Shown: piece by piece, positions 48,320 to 57,926 of the stretch
Numbering within the stretch: the stretch's first letter is position 1
Layout of the letters: each line of letters starts with the position of its first letter
Source: Streptomyces curacoi
GTDB lineage: Bacteria; Actinomycetota; Actinomycetes; Streptomycetales; Streptomycetaceae
Direction of reading: 5' to 3'
DNA length: 64,000 nt
Assembly: GCF_001513975.1 (NCBI RefSeq)
Contig: NZ_KQ947985.1
Location: 812,266-876,265, forward strand
Notes under the pieces: generated by a model
Database searches by the model: none
Told to the model about the DNA's origin: nothing
What the model saw: only the letters and a program-made list of their open reading frames with translations
Position numbers and translations under genes: made by a program

Positions 48320-49444
48320 ATGACGAGCATCGGTGGTGCCGAGATGGTCGACTGGAATCTCGCGGTGGCGACCGCGACCCGGCTCGTACGGCCGGGCCCC
48401 GAGGTGAGCCGCGACGAGGCCCGGGCCGTCGTCGCCGAGCTGCGCCGACATGCCAAGGCCTCGGAGGAACACGTCCGGGGCTTCACTCGTATGGGCACGG
48501 AGGACACCCACGACACCCCCGTCCTCGTCGTCGACCGCCCCGGCTGGGTACGGGCGAACGTCGCCGGCTTCCGCGAGATCCTCAGGCCCCTGCTCGAAAA
48601 GATGCAGGAGCGGCGCAGCGGCAGCGCCGGCGGCGCGGTCCTCGGCGCCGTCGGCGGCAAGGTCACCGGCGTGGAACTCGGGATGCTGCTGTCCTTCCTG
48701 GCCTCCCGCGTCCTCGGCCAGTACGAGACCTTCGCCCCCGCCACCCGCGAGCTCCCGGCGGGCGAGAACGGCGGCGGCCGCCTCCTCCTCGTCGCCCCGA
48801 ACATCGTCCACGTGGAGCGCGAACTCGACGTACAGCCCCACGACTTCCGCCTGTGGGTGTGCCTGCACGAGGAGACGCACCGCACGCAGTTCAGCGCCGT
48901 CCCCTGGCTGCGGGACCACCTGGAGGGCGAAATCCAGTCGTTCTTGGGAGAGACGGACGTCGACCCCATGACCGTCCTGGAGCGCATCCGCGAGGCCGCG
49001 CAGTCCCTCGCGGGCGGCCGGCCCGAGGCGGAGGAGGACGACGGCGGACGGTCCTTCGTGGAGCTGGTGCAGACCCCGGCCCAGCGAGAGATCCTCGGCC
49101 GCCTCACCGCCGTGATGTCGCTCCTGGAGGGCCACGCCGACTTCGTGATGGACGGCGTCGGTCCCCAGGTCGTACCGACCGTCGCGGAGATCCGCGAGAA
49201 GTTCCAGCAGCGCCGCGCCAAGGGCGCCTCCCGGCTCGACATGGCCCTGCGCAAGCTGCTCGGTCTGGATGCCAAACTCAGGCAGTACCGCGACGGCGAA
49301 CGCTTCGTACAGGCCGTCGTGGAGCAGGTCGGCATGGACGGCTTCAACCGCGTGTGGACCTCCCCGAACACCCTCCCGACCAAGGCGGAGATCGCCAAAC
49401 CGGCGGACTGGATCGCGCGGGTGCACCGCAAAGCAGAGTCGTGA
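48320..49444 (+). CDS. DUF2342 zinc-dependent metalloprotease-like protein
   Basis: 374 residues. DUF2342 begins near EMVDWNLAVATATRLVRPGP and includes the zinc motif HEETH (CLHEETHRTQF) and a downstream EGHADFVMDGVG that likely gives the third ligand. It is wrongly called F420-biosynthesis-associated in some databases. It is soluble with no signal peptide, so it probably acts in the cytoplasm; substrate unknown. It lies immediately upstream of tilS in the same orientation, 212 bp apart. Confidence 0.85.
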   Translation: MTSIGGAEMVDWNLAVATATRLVRPGPEVSRDEARAVVAELRRHAKASEEHVRGFTRMGTEDTHDTPVLVVDRPGWVRANVAGFREILRPLLEKMQERRSGSAGGAVLGAVGGKVTGVELGMLLSFLASRVLGQYETFAPATRELPAGENGGGRLLLVAPNIVHVERELDVQPHDFRLWVCLHEETHRTQFSAVPWLRDHLEGEIQSFLGETDVDPMTVLERIREAAQSLAGGRPEAEEDDGGRSFVELVQTPAQREILGRLTAVMSLLEGHADFVMDGVGPQVVPTVAEIREKFQQRRAKGASRLDMALRKLLGLDAKLRQYRDGERFVQAVVEQVGMDGFNRVWTSPNTLPTKAEIAKPADWIARVHRKAES

Positions 49445-49656
49445 ATCCCACGGGGGGTTGTGCATCTCATACGAATGTCGTGAACCGAATCCGGCCGACG
49501 GCAGGCGAACGCCCCACCAATCACCCGTCCGAGGGACCGTGAGCCATGGGTAGGCGTGCAATGCTCGGGGAACGGCCCGGTTCTGTCACCATCTACACAC
49601 TCTGAGTGACCGAGCTCGGGCTCACCCCCCGACAATTTCATGAAGGGAACCGGACA

Positions 49657-50814
49657 ATGGGTCCCCATCCTGCGGTCGCGGCGATACGCCTGGCGGTCCG
49701 CCGCGTCCTCCACGACATCCTCACCGAACACAGCCGCATCACCGACGCACTGGTGTCCGGCAGCCCGCGCGCGATCGCGTACGCGACGCCGGCCATGCCG
49801 TCGGCCGGCGCCACGTACGACACGGCGCACGAGCCGTCGTACGAACTCCCCGGCCGGGCCCCACAGGAACCTCCCCGCACAGCCCCGCACGAGCGTCCCC
49901 CCTCCCCGCTCGTGCTCGTGGCGTGCTCCGGCGGCGCCGACTCCATGGCCCTCGCCTCCGCCCTCGCCTTCGAAGCCCCCAAACTCGGCATCCGCGCCGG
50001 CGGCGTCACCGTCGACCACGGTCTGCAGCCCGGCTCCGACCTGCGCGCCGAGGAAGTCGTCCAGCGCCTGCGCGAACTCGGCCTCGAACCGGTCGAGTCC
50101 ATCGCCGTGACCGTCGGCCGCGTCGGCGGACCCGAGGCCGCCGCCCGCGACGCCCGCTACGCCGCCCTCGACGACGCCGCCGAACGCCATGGCGCCCACG
50201 CCGTCCTGCTCGGCCACACCCGCGACGACCAGGCCGAAACCGTCCTCCTCGGCCTCGCCCGCGGCTCCGGCATCCGCTCCCTGTCCGGAATGGCCGCGGT
50301 CTCGGGGGCCGGCGGCCGTTACCGCCGCCCCTTCCTCGGGCTCGACCGCCAGACCGCCCGCAAGGCCTGCATGGTCCAGTCCCTCCCGGTCTGGGACGAC
50401 CCCCACAACGCGGATCCCGCGTACACCCGCTCCCGCCTGCGCCACGAGGGCCTGCCCGCCCTGGAGAAGGCGCTCGGCAAGGGCGTCGTGGAGGCACTCG
50501 CCCGCACGGCCCAGCTCTCCCGCGACGACGCCGACGCCCTCGACGCCTGGGCCGGCCAGGCGGAGGCCGCCGTACGCGACTCGGCCGGGCTCCTGGAGTG
50601 CGCCAAGCTGTACGCGCTGCCGCCCGCCGTACGCCGCCGCATCCTGCGCCGCGCCGCCATCGAGGCCGGTGCGCCCGCCGGTGCGCTGTTCGCCCGCCAT
50701 ATCGAGGAAGTCGACCGCCTGATCACCGGCTGGCGCGGCCAGGGAGCCATCAATCTCCCCGGCAAAGTCGTCGCCCAGCGACAGGGTGGCAGACTGGTGA
50801 TTCGGCAAGGCTGA
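49657..50814 (+). CDS. tilS: tRNA(Ile)-lysidine synthase
   Basis: Adds lysine to C34 of the CAT-anticodon tRNA-Ile so that it reads ATA. 385 residues from ATG 49657, with AAGGGA 8 nt upstream; the frame opens at 49606. The PP-loop ATPase signature is [10 protein letters not shown] at about 88, followed by [29 protein letters not shown] and RPFLGLDR. The insert at 30-80 is Pro/Ala rich. Short actinobacterial type lacking the C-terminal TilS_C domain. First of the tilS-hpt-ftsH-folE cluster. Confidence 0.95.
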   Translation: MGPHPAVAAIRLAVRRVLHDILTEHSRITDALVSGSPRAIAYATPAMPSAGATYDTAHEPSYELPGRAPQEPPRTAPHERPPSPLVLVACSGGADSMALASALAFEAPKLGIRAGGVTVDHGLQPGSDLRAEEVVQRLRELGLEPVESIAVTVGRVGGPEAAARDARYAALDDAAERHGAHAVLLGHTRDDQAETVLLGLARGSGIRSLSGMAAVSGAGGRYRRPFLGLDRQTARKACMVQSLPVWDDPHNADPAYTRSRLRHEGLPALEKALGKGVVEALARTAQLSRDDADALDAWAGQAEAAVRDSAGLLECAKLYALPPAVRRRILRRAAIEAGAPAGALFARHIEEVDRLITGWRGQGAINLPGKVVAQRQGGRLVIRQG

Positions 50815-50945
50815 AAACGCCCGTCTCAGGGAGACACCGGAACCCTTCGGACTCCGAGCCAATCGGACGCCTCCGATGCGGGCCCGGGTCTCCCCGCCGG
50901 GGAGACCGTCAGCCGCTGGCCGTAAGTGCGGGACGACCGAAAGTG

Positions 50946-51506
50946 ATGCGGGTGGACGCGAAAGACATGGGTGCCGACCTCAAGCAGGTACTCATCACCA
51001 AGGAAGAGATCGACGCGAAGCTGGCCGAGCTGGCCGCGAAGATCGACGCGGAGTACGCGGGCAAGGACCTGCTCATCGTCGGCGTGCTCAAGGGCGCGGT
51101 GATGGTCATGGCCGACCTCGCCCGGGCGCTGTCCACCCCCGTCACCATGGACTGGATGGCCGTGTCGTCGTACGGCGCCGGCACCCAGTCCTCCGGGGTC
51201 GTGCGGATCCTCAAGGACCTCGACACCGACATCAAGGGCAAGCACGTCCTGATCGTCGAGGACATCATCGACTCCGGCCTGACCCTGTCCTGGCTGATCA
51301 ACAACCTCGGCTCCCGCGAGCCCGCCTCCCTGAAGGTGTGCACGCTGCTGCGTAAGCCGGACGCCGCGAAGGTCGCCATCGACGTGGAGTGGGTCGGCTT
51401 CGACATCCCCAACGAGTTCGTCGTCGGCTACGGCCTCGACTACGCCGAGAAGTACCGCAACCTCCCGTTCGTCGGTACGCTCGCGCCTCACGTCTACGGC
51501 GGCTGA
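50946..51506 (+). CDS. hpt: hypoxanthine phosphoribosyltransferase
   Basis: Purine salvage: hypoxanthine/guanine plus PRPP to IMP/GMP. 186 residues from ATG 50946 (GTG 50943 directly before it is also in frame). Motifs: [28 protein letters not shown], the PRPP loop [14 protein letters not shown] and [31 protein letters not shown]. Product length is normal for the family. Confidence 0.96.
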   Translation: MRVDAKDMGADLKQVLITKEEIDAKLAELAAKIDAEYAGKDLLIVGVLKGAVMVMADLARALSTPVTMDWMAVSSYGAGTQSSGVVRILKDLDTDIKGKHVLIVEDIIDSGLTLSWLINNLGSREPASLKVCTLLRKPDAAKVAIDVEWVGFDIPNEFVVGYGLDYAEKYRNLPFVGTLAPHVYGG

Positions 51507-51512
51507 GCCCGA

Positions 51513-51532
51513 GGGTCCGAAGATCCGGACCC
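51513..51532 (+). terminator. possible hairpin terminator after hpt
   Basis: GGGTCC (51513-51518) and GGACCC (51527-51532) with an 8-nt loop, 7 nt after the stop codon. ftsH then likely has its own promoter; TACCGT at 51644-51649 is a possible -10. Confidence 0.45.
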
Positions 51533-51713
51533 GAAGGGCCCAACCCCCGTATGAAGATCGGGAACCCCGGCGGGCCTCGCGGCGTTGGAGCATGCAGACG
51601 GGCTTGCCAGCCGTCCCGTGCGGCTACGGGCGTCAAAGCTGGGGTACCGTCAGAAGAACTGTCTTATCAAACTCACTATGGCAGGAGGGACGGGGCGGCA
51701 CCGCTCCGTATGG

Positions 51714-53753
51714 ATGGACGTGAAGCGATACTTCCGTGGGCCGGTCATGTGGATCGTGCTGGCCGTCCTTGCCGTGGTCGTGTTGATGCAGGTCGTCGGC
51801 TCGTCCGGCGGCTACAAGACGGTGGACACCGGCCAGGTCGTCCAGGCGATCAATGAGAACAAGGTCGAATCGGCCAAGCTGACCACCGGCGACGAGAACA
51901 CCATCAAGGTGCAGCTCAAGGACGGCGAAAAGGTCGAGGGCGCCACCAAGATCCAGGCGAGCTACATCGGCGACCAGGGCGTGACCATCGCCAGCACGCT
52001 GCAGAACAAGTACGACCAGAAGCAGATCCCGGACGGCTACACGGTCTCGCCGTCCAAGCAGAACCCGTTCGTCGGCATCCTGCTCTCCCTGCTTCCCTTC
52101 GTCCTCATCGTCGTCGTCTTCCTGTTCCTGATGAATCAGATGCAGGGCGGCGGCTCCCGAGTCATGAACTTCGGCAAGTCCAAGGCGAAGCTCATCACCA
52201 AGGACACCCCGAAGACGACGTTCGCGGACGTCGCCGGCTCGGACGAGGCGGTCGAGGAGCTCCAGGAGATCAAGGAGTTCCTGCAGGAACCGGCGAAGTT
52301 CCAGGCCGTCGGGGCGAAGATCCCCAAGGGCGTGCTGCTGTACGGCCCGCCCGGCACGGGTAAGACCCTGCTCGCGCGCGCCGTCGCGGGCGAGGCCGGC
52401 GTGCCCTTCTACTCGATCTCCGGTTCCGACTTCGTCGAGATGTTCGTCGGTGTCGGTGCCTCCCGAGTCCGAGACCTGTTCGAGCAGGCCAAGGCGAACG
52501 CCCCGGCGATCGTCTTCGTCGACGAGATCGACGCGGTCGGCCGCCATCGCGGCGCCGGCCTCGGCGGCGGTCACGACGAGCGCGAGCAGACCCTGAACCA
52601 GCTGCTCGTCGAGATGGACGGCTTCGACGTCAAGGGCGGCGTGATCCTCATCGCGGCCACCAACCGCCCCGACATCCTCGACCCGGCCCTCCTGCGCCCC
52701 GGCCGCTTCGACCGCCAGATCGCGGTCGACCGCCCGGACATGCAGGGCCGTCTGGAGATCCTCAAGGTCCACCAGAAGGGCAAGCCGGTCGCCCCGGACG
52801 TCGACCTGTCGGCGGTCGCCCGCCGCACGCCGGGCTTCACCGGCGCGGACCTCAGCAACGTCCTCAACGAGGCCGCGCTGCTCACGGCCCGCTCCGACAG
52901 GAAGCTGATCGACAACCAGATGCTGGACGAGGCCATCGACCGCGTCGTGGCGGGCCCGCAGAAGCGGACCCGGATCATGTCGGACAAGGAGAAGAAGATC
53001 ACCGCGTACCACGAGGGCGGACACGCCCTGGTCGCGGCGGCCTCCCCGAACTCCGACCCGGTCCACAAGATCACGATCCTGTCGAGAGGCCGCGCCCTCG
53101 GCTACACGATGGTCCTGCCGGACGAGGACAAGTACTCCACGACCCGCAACGAGATGCTGGACCAGCTGGCCTACATGCTGGGCGGCCGCGCGGCCGAGGA
53201 GCTCGTCTTCCACGACCCGACCACGGGTGCGGCGAACGACATCGAGAAGGCCACGGCCACGGCCCGCGCGATGGTCACGCAGTACGGCATGACCGAGCGG
53301 CTGGGCGCGATCAAGTTCGGCGGCGACAACACCGAGCCGTTCCTCGGACGTGAGATGGCTCACCAGCGCGACTACTCCGAAGAGGTCGCCGCGCTGGTGG
53401 ACGAGGAAGTCAAGAAGCTCATCGAGAACGCGCACAACGAGGCCTGGGAGATCCTGGTCGAGAACCGCGACGTCCTCGACAACCTGGTGCTTCAGCTGCT
53501 GGAGAAGGAGACGCTGGGCAAGGAGGAGATCGCCGAGATCTTCGCCCCGATCGTCAAGCGTCCGCCCCGGCCCGCCTGGACCGGCTCCTCCCGCCGCACG
53601 CCGTCCACCCGTCCGCCGGTGCTCTCCCCGAAGGAGCTCGCACTGACGAACGGCGCCAACGGCGCGACGCCGGCCATCAGCACCGCGAAGTCGACGGTGG
53701 CGGAGCCCGCCCCGGCGGCCGAGCCGGCCCCCGAGGAGCGTCCCGAGAGCTGA
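51714..53753 (+). CDS. ftsH: ATP-dependent zinc metalloprotease FtsH
   Basis: Membrane AAA+ protease for quality control. The frame is open from 51585. ATG 51714 ([13 protein letters not shown], 679 residues) matches the family start, though AGGAGGGA at 51683-51690 is rather far upstream and ATG 51678 is an alternative. TM1 is [18 protein letters not shown] and TM2 is [20 protein letters not shown], with a small extracytoplasmic domain between. Walker A GPPGTGKT near 212, Walker [32 protein letters not shown], and zinc motif H433-EGG-H437. The C-terminal tail is Pro/Thr/Glu-rich and probably disordered. Confidence 0.96.
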   Translation: MDVKRYFRGPVMWIVLAVLAVVVLMQVVGSSGGYKTVDTGQVVQAINENKVESAKLTTGDENTIKVQLKDGEKVEGATKIQASYIGDQGVTIASTLQNKYDQKQIPDGYTVSPSKQNPFVGILLSLLPFVLIVVVFLFLMNQMQGGGSRVMNFGKSKAKLITKDTPKTTFADVAGSDEAVEELQEIKEFLQEPAKFQAVGAKIPKGVLLYGPPGTGKTLLARAVAGEAGVPFYSISGSDFVEMFVGVGASRVRDLFEQAKANAPAIVFVDEIDAVGRHRGAGLGGGHDEREQTLNQLLVEMDGFDVKGGVILIAATNRPDILDPALLRPGRFDRQIAVDRPDMQGRLEILKVHQKGKPVAPDVDLSAVARRTPGFTGADLSNVLNEAALLTARSDRKLIDNQMLDEAIDRVVAGPQKRTRIMSDKEKKITAYHEGGHALVAAASPNSDPVHKITILSRGRALGYTMVLPDEDKYSTTRNEMLDQLAYMLGGRAAEELVFHDPTTGAANDIEKATATARAMVTQYGMTERLGAIKFGGDNTEPFLGREMAHQRDYSEEVAALVDEEVKKLIENAHNEAWEILVENRDVLDNLVLQLLEKETLGKEEIAEIFAPIVKRPPRPAWTGSSRRTPSTRPPVLSPKELALTNGANGATPAISTAKSTVAEPAPAAEPAPEERPES

Positions 53754-53789
53754 TGCCAGGCCCCGGTGACCCCACCGGGCCCGGAATGG

Positions 53790-53831
53790 ATGCCGCGCCC
53801 CCCTGGTTCTAGCCTGGGGGGCGCGGCATTT
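53790..53831 (+). terminator. strong terminator after ftsH
   Basis: Perfect 14-bp stem ATGCCGCGCCCCCC (53790-53803) with 53816-53829, 12-nt loop, followed by TT. It lies between ftsH and folE, so folE probably also has its own promoter. Confidence 0.8.
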
Positions 53832-53894
53832 CCGTATGCCCGCAGTTCAGACGCGTGCCCCACACGCGCCACCCGCAGAGGAACGAGGCACCAC

Positions 53895-54500
53895 ATGACC
53901 GACCCCGTGACGCTTGACGGCGAGGGCCGCATCGGCGAGTTCGACGAGAAGCGCGCCGAGAACGCCGTACGCGAACTGCTGATCGCGGTCGGCGAGGACC
54001 CGGACCGCGAGGGGCTGAAGGAGACTCCGGCGCGGGTGGCGCGGGCGTACAGGGAGATCTTCGCGGGGCTGTGGCAGAAGCCCGAGGACGTACTGACGAC
54101 GACGTTCGACATCGGGCACGACGAGATGGTGCTCGTGAAGGACATCGAGGTCTACAGCACATGTGAGCATCATCTGGTGCCGTTTCGGGGTGTCGCTCAC
54201 GTCGGATACATTCCGGCCACGTCCGGCAAGATCACCGGGCTGTCCAAGCTGGCCCGGCTGGTGGATGTCTTCGCCCGTCGGCCGCAGGTGCAGGAACGTC
54301 TCACTACGCAGATCGCGGACTCCCTGATGGAGATTCTGGAGCCGCGCGGAGTGATCGTGGTCGTGGAGTGCGAGCACATGTGCATGTCGATGCGCGGCAT
54401 CCGCAAGCCCGGCGCGCAGACCATAACGTCGGCCGTGCGCGGGCAGCTCCGTGACGCAGCGACGCGCAACGAGGCGATGAGCCTCATCATGGCCCGCTGA
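53895..54500 (+). CDS. folE: GTP cyclohydrolase I
   Basis: First step of folate (and other pterin) synthesis: GTP to dihydroneopterin triphosphate. 201 residues, ATG 53895 with GAGGAACGAGG upstream. Zn and active-site motifs: [45 protein letters not shown] and [17 protein letters not shown]. It is convergent with the folate gene cluster on the other strand, only 22 bp from its last gene. Confidence 0.97.
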   Translation: MTDPVTLDGEGRIGEFDEKRAENAVRELLIAVGEDPDREGLKETPARVARAYREIFAGLWQKPEDVLTTTFDIGHDEMVLVKDIEVYSTCEHHLVPFRGVAHVGYIPATSGKITGLSKLARLVDVFARRPQVQERLTTQIADSLMEILEPRGVIVVVECEHMCMSMRGIRKPGAQTITSAVRGQLRDAATRNEAMSLIMAR

Positions 54501-54522
54501 GACGCGGTGCGCTGATCCCGCT

Positions 54523-55011
54523 CTACACCGTCGGCGCCGTCCCCGCGCCATTGTGTTCGTCGTCCTCCGGGAGTTTGCACACGCGCTCCAGGAAGAGGGC
54601 CGCCGCTATCACGCCGATGCCGGCCAGGAGTGAGAAGCCGGCGTAGATGGCCTGGTCGCGGCGGGCGGGGATGTCGAGGGACTCCAGGAGGAAGACGCCC
54701 GTGCCGCCGTACATGCCGGAGACCAGGGCGGCCACCAGGGCGCTGGCCTGGCCGAAGACGACCGCGCGGGCGGCCATCAGGGGGTCGACGCCCTTGGCCT
54801 CGGGGCGGCGTTCGCGCTGGGCCTTGAGGCGGGCGCGGATCGAGAGCGCCGTGGACAGGAGCACCACGGCGATCAGGGCGAGGACGATGGGGGCGGCCAG
54901 GGGGACGCTGGGCAGGGTCCCGACGGAGTTCCATAGGCGGGCGCCCGCCCAGGACAGGACTCCGGCCACGACGAACACGCCGACCAGCATCCTGATGCGC
55001 AGCTCTCTCAC
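54523..55011 (-). CDS. DUF3180 membrane protein
   Basis: 162 residues, GTG 55011 with GAAGGGA upstream. Four TM helices (MLVGVFVVAGVLSWAGA, VPLAAPIVLALIAVVLLSTAL, AARAVVFGQASALVAALVSGM, YAGFSLLAGIGVIAAALFLE) and the motif RLKAQRERRPEAKGVDPLMAARAVVFGQAS typical of DUF3180. Always found after folK in actinobacteria; function unknown. It follows folK by 55 bp. Confidence 0.92.
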   Translation of the reverse strand: MRELRIRMLVGVFVVAGVLSWAGARLWNSVGTLPSVPLAAPIVLALIAVVLLSTALSIRARLKAQRERRPEAKGVDPLMAARAVVFGQASALVAALVSGMYGGTGVFLLESLDIPARRDQAIYAGFSLLAGIGVIAAALFLERVCKLPEDDEHNGAGTAPTV

Positions 55012-55066
55012 GGTGTCCCTTCAGCTCCCCCGGTCCCCACGGACGGTGTCGTCTTGACCTTAACGA

Positions 55067-55678
55067 CTATTCGGGCAGCCGGAGTTCCAGGTCCTTGCGT
55101 GGTGCGACGCCTTCGCGAGTGACACCGGCCAGGAGGTCGGCCACCGGGCCGTGTCCCGGGAGCTGTGCCTGCGGCTCGATGTCGTGCCAGGGGGCGAGGA
55201 CGAAGGCCCGCTCGTGGGCGCGCGGGTGGGGGAGGGTGAGGGTCGGGTCGTCGGAGACGACGTCGGCGTACGCGACGATGTCGACGTCGAGGGTGCGCGC
55301 GCCCCAGCGTTCGTCCCGTACGCGGTGGAAGGCCTCCTCGACCGCGTGCGCCCGCTCCAGGAGGGAGGACGGGGGGAGGGTGGTCTTCAGGACCACGACC
55401 GCGTTGAAGTAGGAGGGCTGGCTGCCCGGTGCCACGCCCCACGGCTCCGTCTCGTACACCGGGGAGACCGCCTTCACGCGGACGCCCGGGGTGTCCTCCA
55501 TTGCGTCGATGGCGCCCTGGAGGGTCTCCAGGCGGTTGCCCAGGTTGGAGCCGAGGGAGATCACGGCCCGTTTCGGGTTGTGGAGGGTGGTGTCGGCGGC
55601 GTCTACCTTCTCGACGACGGAGGCGGGTACCGGCTGTACGGTCGGGTCGCTGGGGCCCTGAATGAAGGGTGCAGTCAT
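55067..55678 (-). CDS. folK: 2-amino-4-hydroxy-6-hydroxymethyldihydropteridine pyrophosphokinase
   Basis: Transfers pyrophosphate from ATP to hydroxymethyl-dihydropterin, giving the FolP substrate. 203 residues from ATG 55678, which overlaps the folB stop (ATGA). Motifs: VISLGSNLGNRLETLQ, SPVYETEPWG, FNAVVVLKTTLPP, RWGARTLDVDIVAY and TLPHPRAHERAFVLAPW. A 30-residue N-terminal extension precedes the core. A longer open frame upstream to 56386 is a shadow of folB in another frame. Confidence 0.96.
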   Translation of the reverse strand: MTAPFIQGPSDPTVQPVPASVVEKVDAADTTLHNPKRAVISLGSNLGNRLETLQGAIDAMEDTPGVRVKAVSPVYETEPWGVAPGSQPSYFNAVVVLKTTLPPSSLLERAHAVEEAFHRVRDERWGARTLDVDIVAYADVVSDDPTLTLPHPRAHERAFVLAPWHDIEPQAQLPGHGPVADLLAGVTREGVAPRKDLELRLPE

Positions 55679-56034
55679 ACTCGGCTCCGGGTGATGGTGA
55701 CGGTCACGTCGTCGAAGGGGACCGTGATCGGCGCGTCCGGCTTGTGGACGGTGACCTCGACCTCCTGGACCCCCTCGTGCTTCAGACAGGCCTGGGCGAT
55801 GCGCTCGGCGAGTGTCTCGATGAGGTTGACCGGTTCGCCCTCGACGACGGCCACGACCTCCTCCGCCACGATGCCGTAGTGCACGGTCTTCGCCAGGTCG
55901 TCGTCGGCGGCGGCCGGCCGGGTGTCCAGGCCGAGGACGAGGTCCACGACGAAGGTCTGGCCCTCCCTGCGCTCTTCGGGGAACACACCGTGGTACCCGC
56001 GGGCCTTCAGACCGCGCAGCGCGACACGATCCAC
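55675..56034 (-). CDS. folB: dihydroneopterin aldolase
   Basis: Cleaves dihydroneopterin to 6-hydroxymethyl-dihydropterin and glycolaldehyde. 119 residues from GTG 56034 (MDRVALRGLKARGYHGVFPEER), with GCAGGAG 8 nt upstream; GTG 56043 overlaps that site. Conserved YGIVAEEVVAVVEGEPVNLIETLAERIA and VTVHKPDAPI. Translationally coupled to folK. TAGATT on the minus strand (56111-56106) may be the -10. Confidence 0.95.
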   Translation of the reverse strand: MDRVALRGLKARGYHGVFPEERREGQTFVVDLVLGLDTRPAAADDDLAKTVHYGIVAEEVVAVVEGEPVNLIETLAERIAQACLKHEGVQEVEVTVHKPDAPITVPFDDVTVTITRSRV

Positions 56035-56386
56035 GCGAATCACTCCTGCAATCGTCGGTGACGGCCGGTCCGTGCCGCGTGCGGGCGGCACACCGGCCTC
56101 GAACGAATCTACCTGCGGGCACGGACAGGGCCGGGCCGCGGGGGCGCGGGCCCGGGCCGGGGCCAGGAGGATTCATCGCGTGTTTCCCCTGGGGAACCCG
56201 GCGGCTCACGGGTTGGTAGCCGCCCCTACCCGCAGACGCGTGATTCCAACCACTTCTTGGTCCCGGCGGGGCCCCGAGGGCCGCCGTGCGGGTGGCTCCC
56301 GCGAGTCGTCCCTGCGTTCCCTGTGGTCGTCCTGTGGTCATCCCTGGGGCCGTCCCTGTGGTCGTCCCCAAGGGTCGCCTACCCAC
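56035..56386. other. intergenic region between NTF2-like gene and folB
   Basis: 352 bp inside the folate cluster. It contains short GGGCCGGGCC-rich hairpins near 56128-56165, a possible folB -10 (minus TAGATT, 56106-56111), and imperfect repeats of CCCTGTGGTCGTCC at about 56318-56370. The last lie just after the NTF2-like gene's stop on the minus strand. No gene is visible. Confidence 0.4.
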
Positions 56387-56890
56387 TCAAGAGGGGGTGT
56401 CGTCGCTGTCTTCCTCGTCGTTTTCGGCCATAACCGGTGAGGCGTGGTGCGACCAGATCTTCCAGCCGTCGGGAGTGCGGCGGAACACGTTCGTGGCGAC
56501 CACCAGCTGGCCGACGAGTGGGCCGAGCTCCTCCCCGGCCTCGGGTGCCGGGCCGCCGCTGAGGATGTTCTCGGTGCAGGTCACCACGGCGGTGTCGCCG
56601 GTGACGGAGACATGCACATCGGTGAGGAAGAACTGGATGTAGTCGGTGTTCGCCATGATCAGCGCGTACGACCGGAGGACCTCGCCGCGTCCGGTGAGCA
56701 CCGGCCAGCCGGGGTGCACGCAGGAGATCACTCCGGTGTCGGCCGGGTCGTGGTACGTCTCGTCGACGCCAAGGTCGGACGGGGTGAGCCAGAGCGAGGA
56801 CAGCTCTTCGAAGTCGCCGCGTTCCATCGCCTCGTAGAAGGCGGTGTTGGCGGCCTCGACTTGTTCGACGTCGGTGTGGGGGGCGCTCAC
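56387..56890 (-). CDS. NTF2/SnoaL-like protein of the folate cluster
   Basis: 167 residues, GTG 56890 overlapping the folP stop by 4 nt. NTF2-like fold: VEAANTAFYEAMERGDFEELSSLW, VHPGWPVLTGRGEVLRSYALIM, VVTCTENILSGG, ATNVFRRTPDGWKIWSHHAS, with the usual final His-His. The C-terminal tail EDSDDTPS is acidic. The conserved position between folP and folB in Streptomyces suggests a folate-linked role, but the reaction is unknown. Confidence 0.88.
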   Translation of the reverse strand: MSAPHTDVEQVEAANTAFYEAMERGDFEELSSLWLTPSDLGVDETYHDPADTGVISCVHPGWPVLTGRGEVLRSYALIMANTDYIQFFLTDVHVSVTGDTAVVTCTENILSGGPAPEAGEELGPLVGQLVVATNVFRRTPDGWKIWSHHASPVMAENDEEDSDDTPS

Positions 56891-57813
56891 CGGGCTCCTT
56901 CAGAGCCGGGCGCGCCTCCGCTCTCGGCGTGCGAGCCGGGCGCGTTCTCGGCTTCGCGCGCCTCCTCGATCGCCCGCGCGACGCGTACCGCGTCCGCCGT
57001 GGCGTGCACCTCGTGCACGCGCACCGCCCACGCGCCGGCGTGCGCCGCGAGCGCCGAGACGGCGGCCGTGGCGGCGTCGCGCTCCCGGGCGGGCGGCGGG
57101 GCGCCCTCGGGGCCGGCGAGTACGCGGCCGAGGAACCGCTTGCGGGAGGCGGCGACGAGGAGCGGGTGGCCGAGGCCGAGCAGGCGGTCGAGGTGGGCGA
57201 GGAGGACGAGGTCGTGCTCGGCGTCCTTGGAGAAGCCGAGGCCGGGGTCGACCACGATGCGGTCGGGGGCGATGCCGCCCTGCAGAACGGCGTCCACGCG
57301 CGCGTGGAGCTCGTCGACGACTTCGGCGACGACGTCGTCGTACACGCCCTTGACGTTCCCGCCCTGCAGGAAGCCGCGCCAGTGCATGACGACGAAGGGG
57401 GCGCCGGCGTCGGCGACGACCGGGATCATCGCGGGGTCGGCGAGGCCGCCGCTGACGTCGTTGACGAGGGCGGCGCCGGCGGCGAGGGCCTGTTCGGCGA
57501 CAGAGGCGCGCATGGTGTCGACGGAGATCGTGACGCCCTCGGCGGCGAGGCCGCGGACTACGGGTATGACGCGGCGGAGCTCCTCGTCCTCGTCGACCCG
57601 GGTGGCCCCGGGGCGGGTGGACTCGCCGCCGACGTCGACCAGATCGGCGCCCTCCTCGACCAGCGCCAGACCGTGCTTGACGGCGGCCGTCGTGTCGAAC
57701 CAGCGGCCGCCGTCGGAGAAGGAGTCGGGGGTCACGTTGACGACTCCCATGACCGCGCACCGGTCCCAGTCAGGAAGGCCCGCGACGCGCCCGCGTCCGC
57801 TCTGCTTGCTCAT
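56887..57813 (-). CDS. folP: dihydropteroate synthase
   Basis: Condenses p-aminobenzoate with hydroxymethyl-dihydropterin pyrophosphate; the sulfonamide target. 308 residues from ATG 57813. TIM-barrel motifs: VMGVVNVTPDSFSDGG, GADLVDVGGESTRPGA, VSVDT-like ISVDTMRASVAEQAL, VNDVSGG, VVMHWRG and DPGLGFSKDAEHD. A 35-residue Glu/Ala/Gly-rich tail follows the core. It starts the cluster folP-NTF2-folB-folK-DUF3180. A leaderless -10 (TACGCT) precedes it. Confidence 0.96.
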   Translation of the reverse strand: MSKQSGRGRVAGLPDWDRCAVMGVVNVTPDSFSDGGRWFDTTAAVKHGLALVEEGADLVDVGGESTRPGATRVDEDEELRRVIPVVRGLAAEGVTISVDTMRASVAEQALAAGAALVNDVSGGLADPAMIPVVADAGAPFVVMHWRGFLQGGNVKGVYDDVVAEVVDELHARVDAVLQGGIAPDRIVVDPGLGFSKDAEHDLVLLAHLDRLLGLGHPLLVAASRKRFLGRVLAGPEGAPPPARERDAATAAVSALAAHAGAWAVRVHEVHATADAVRVARAIEEAREAENAPGSHAESGGAPGSEGAR

Positions 57814-57819
57814 ACGTTC

Positions 57820-57825
57820 AGCGTA
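57820..57825 (-). promoter_or_regulatory. -10 element TACGCT of a probable leaderless folP promoter
   Basis: Minus-strand TACGCT (57825-57820), then 6 nt (GAACGT), then ATG 57813. No ribosome-binding site fits. Confidence 0.5.
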
Positions 57826-57853
57826 GGCCCAAGCCGGTGCCGCGACGTGCCGT

Positions 57854-57906
57854 GGCCCGAGCGGGAGCCTCCGGGGCGTGGGGGGGGTGGGGCTCCCGCT
57901 CGGGCC
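57854..57906 (-). terminator. strong terminator after the MprF-like gene
   Basis: Perfect 16-bp stem GGCCCGAGCGGGAGCC (57854-57869) with 57891-57906 and a 21-nt G-rich loop containing an eight-G run. It lies between the lysyltransferase stop and the folP promoter. Confidence 0.8.
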
Positions 57907-57926
57907 GGTCCCGGGCGGCTTTGCGG

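Noticed and set aside
46035..50862. Long minus-strand frames over dacB, array C, the DUF2342 gene and tilS
   Set aside because: They pass through repeats and antisense to motif-bearing genes; only GC-driven openness.
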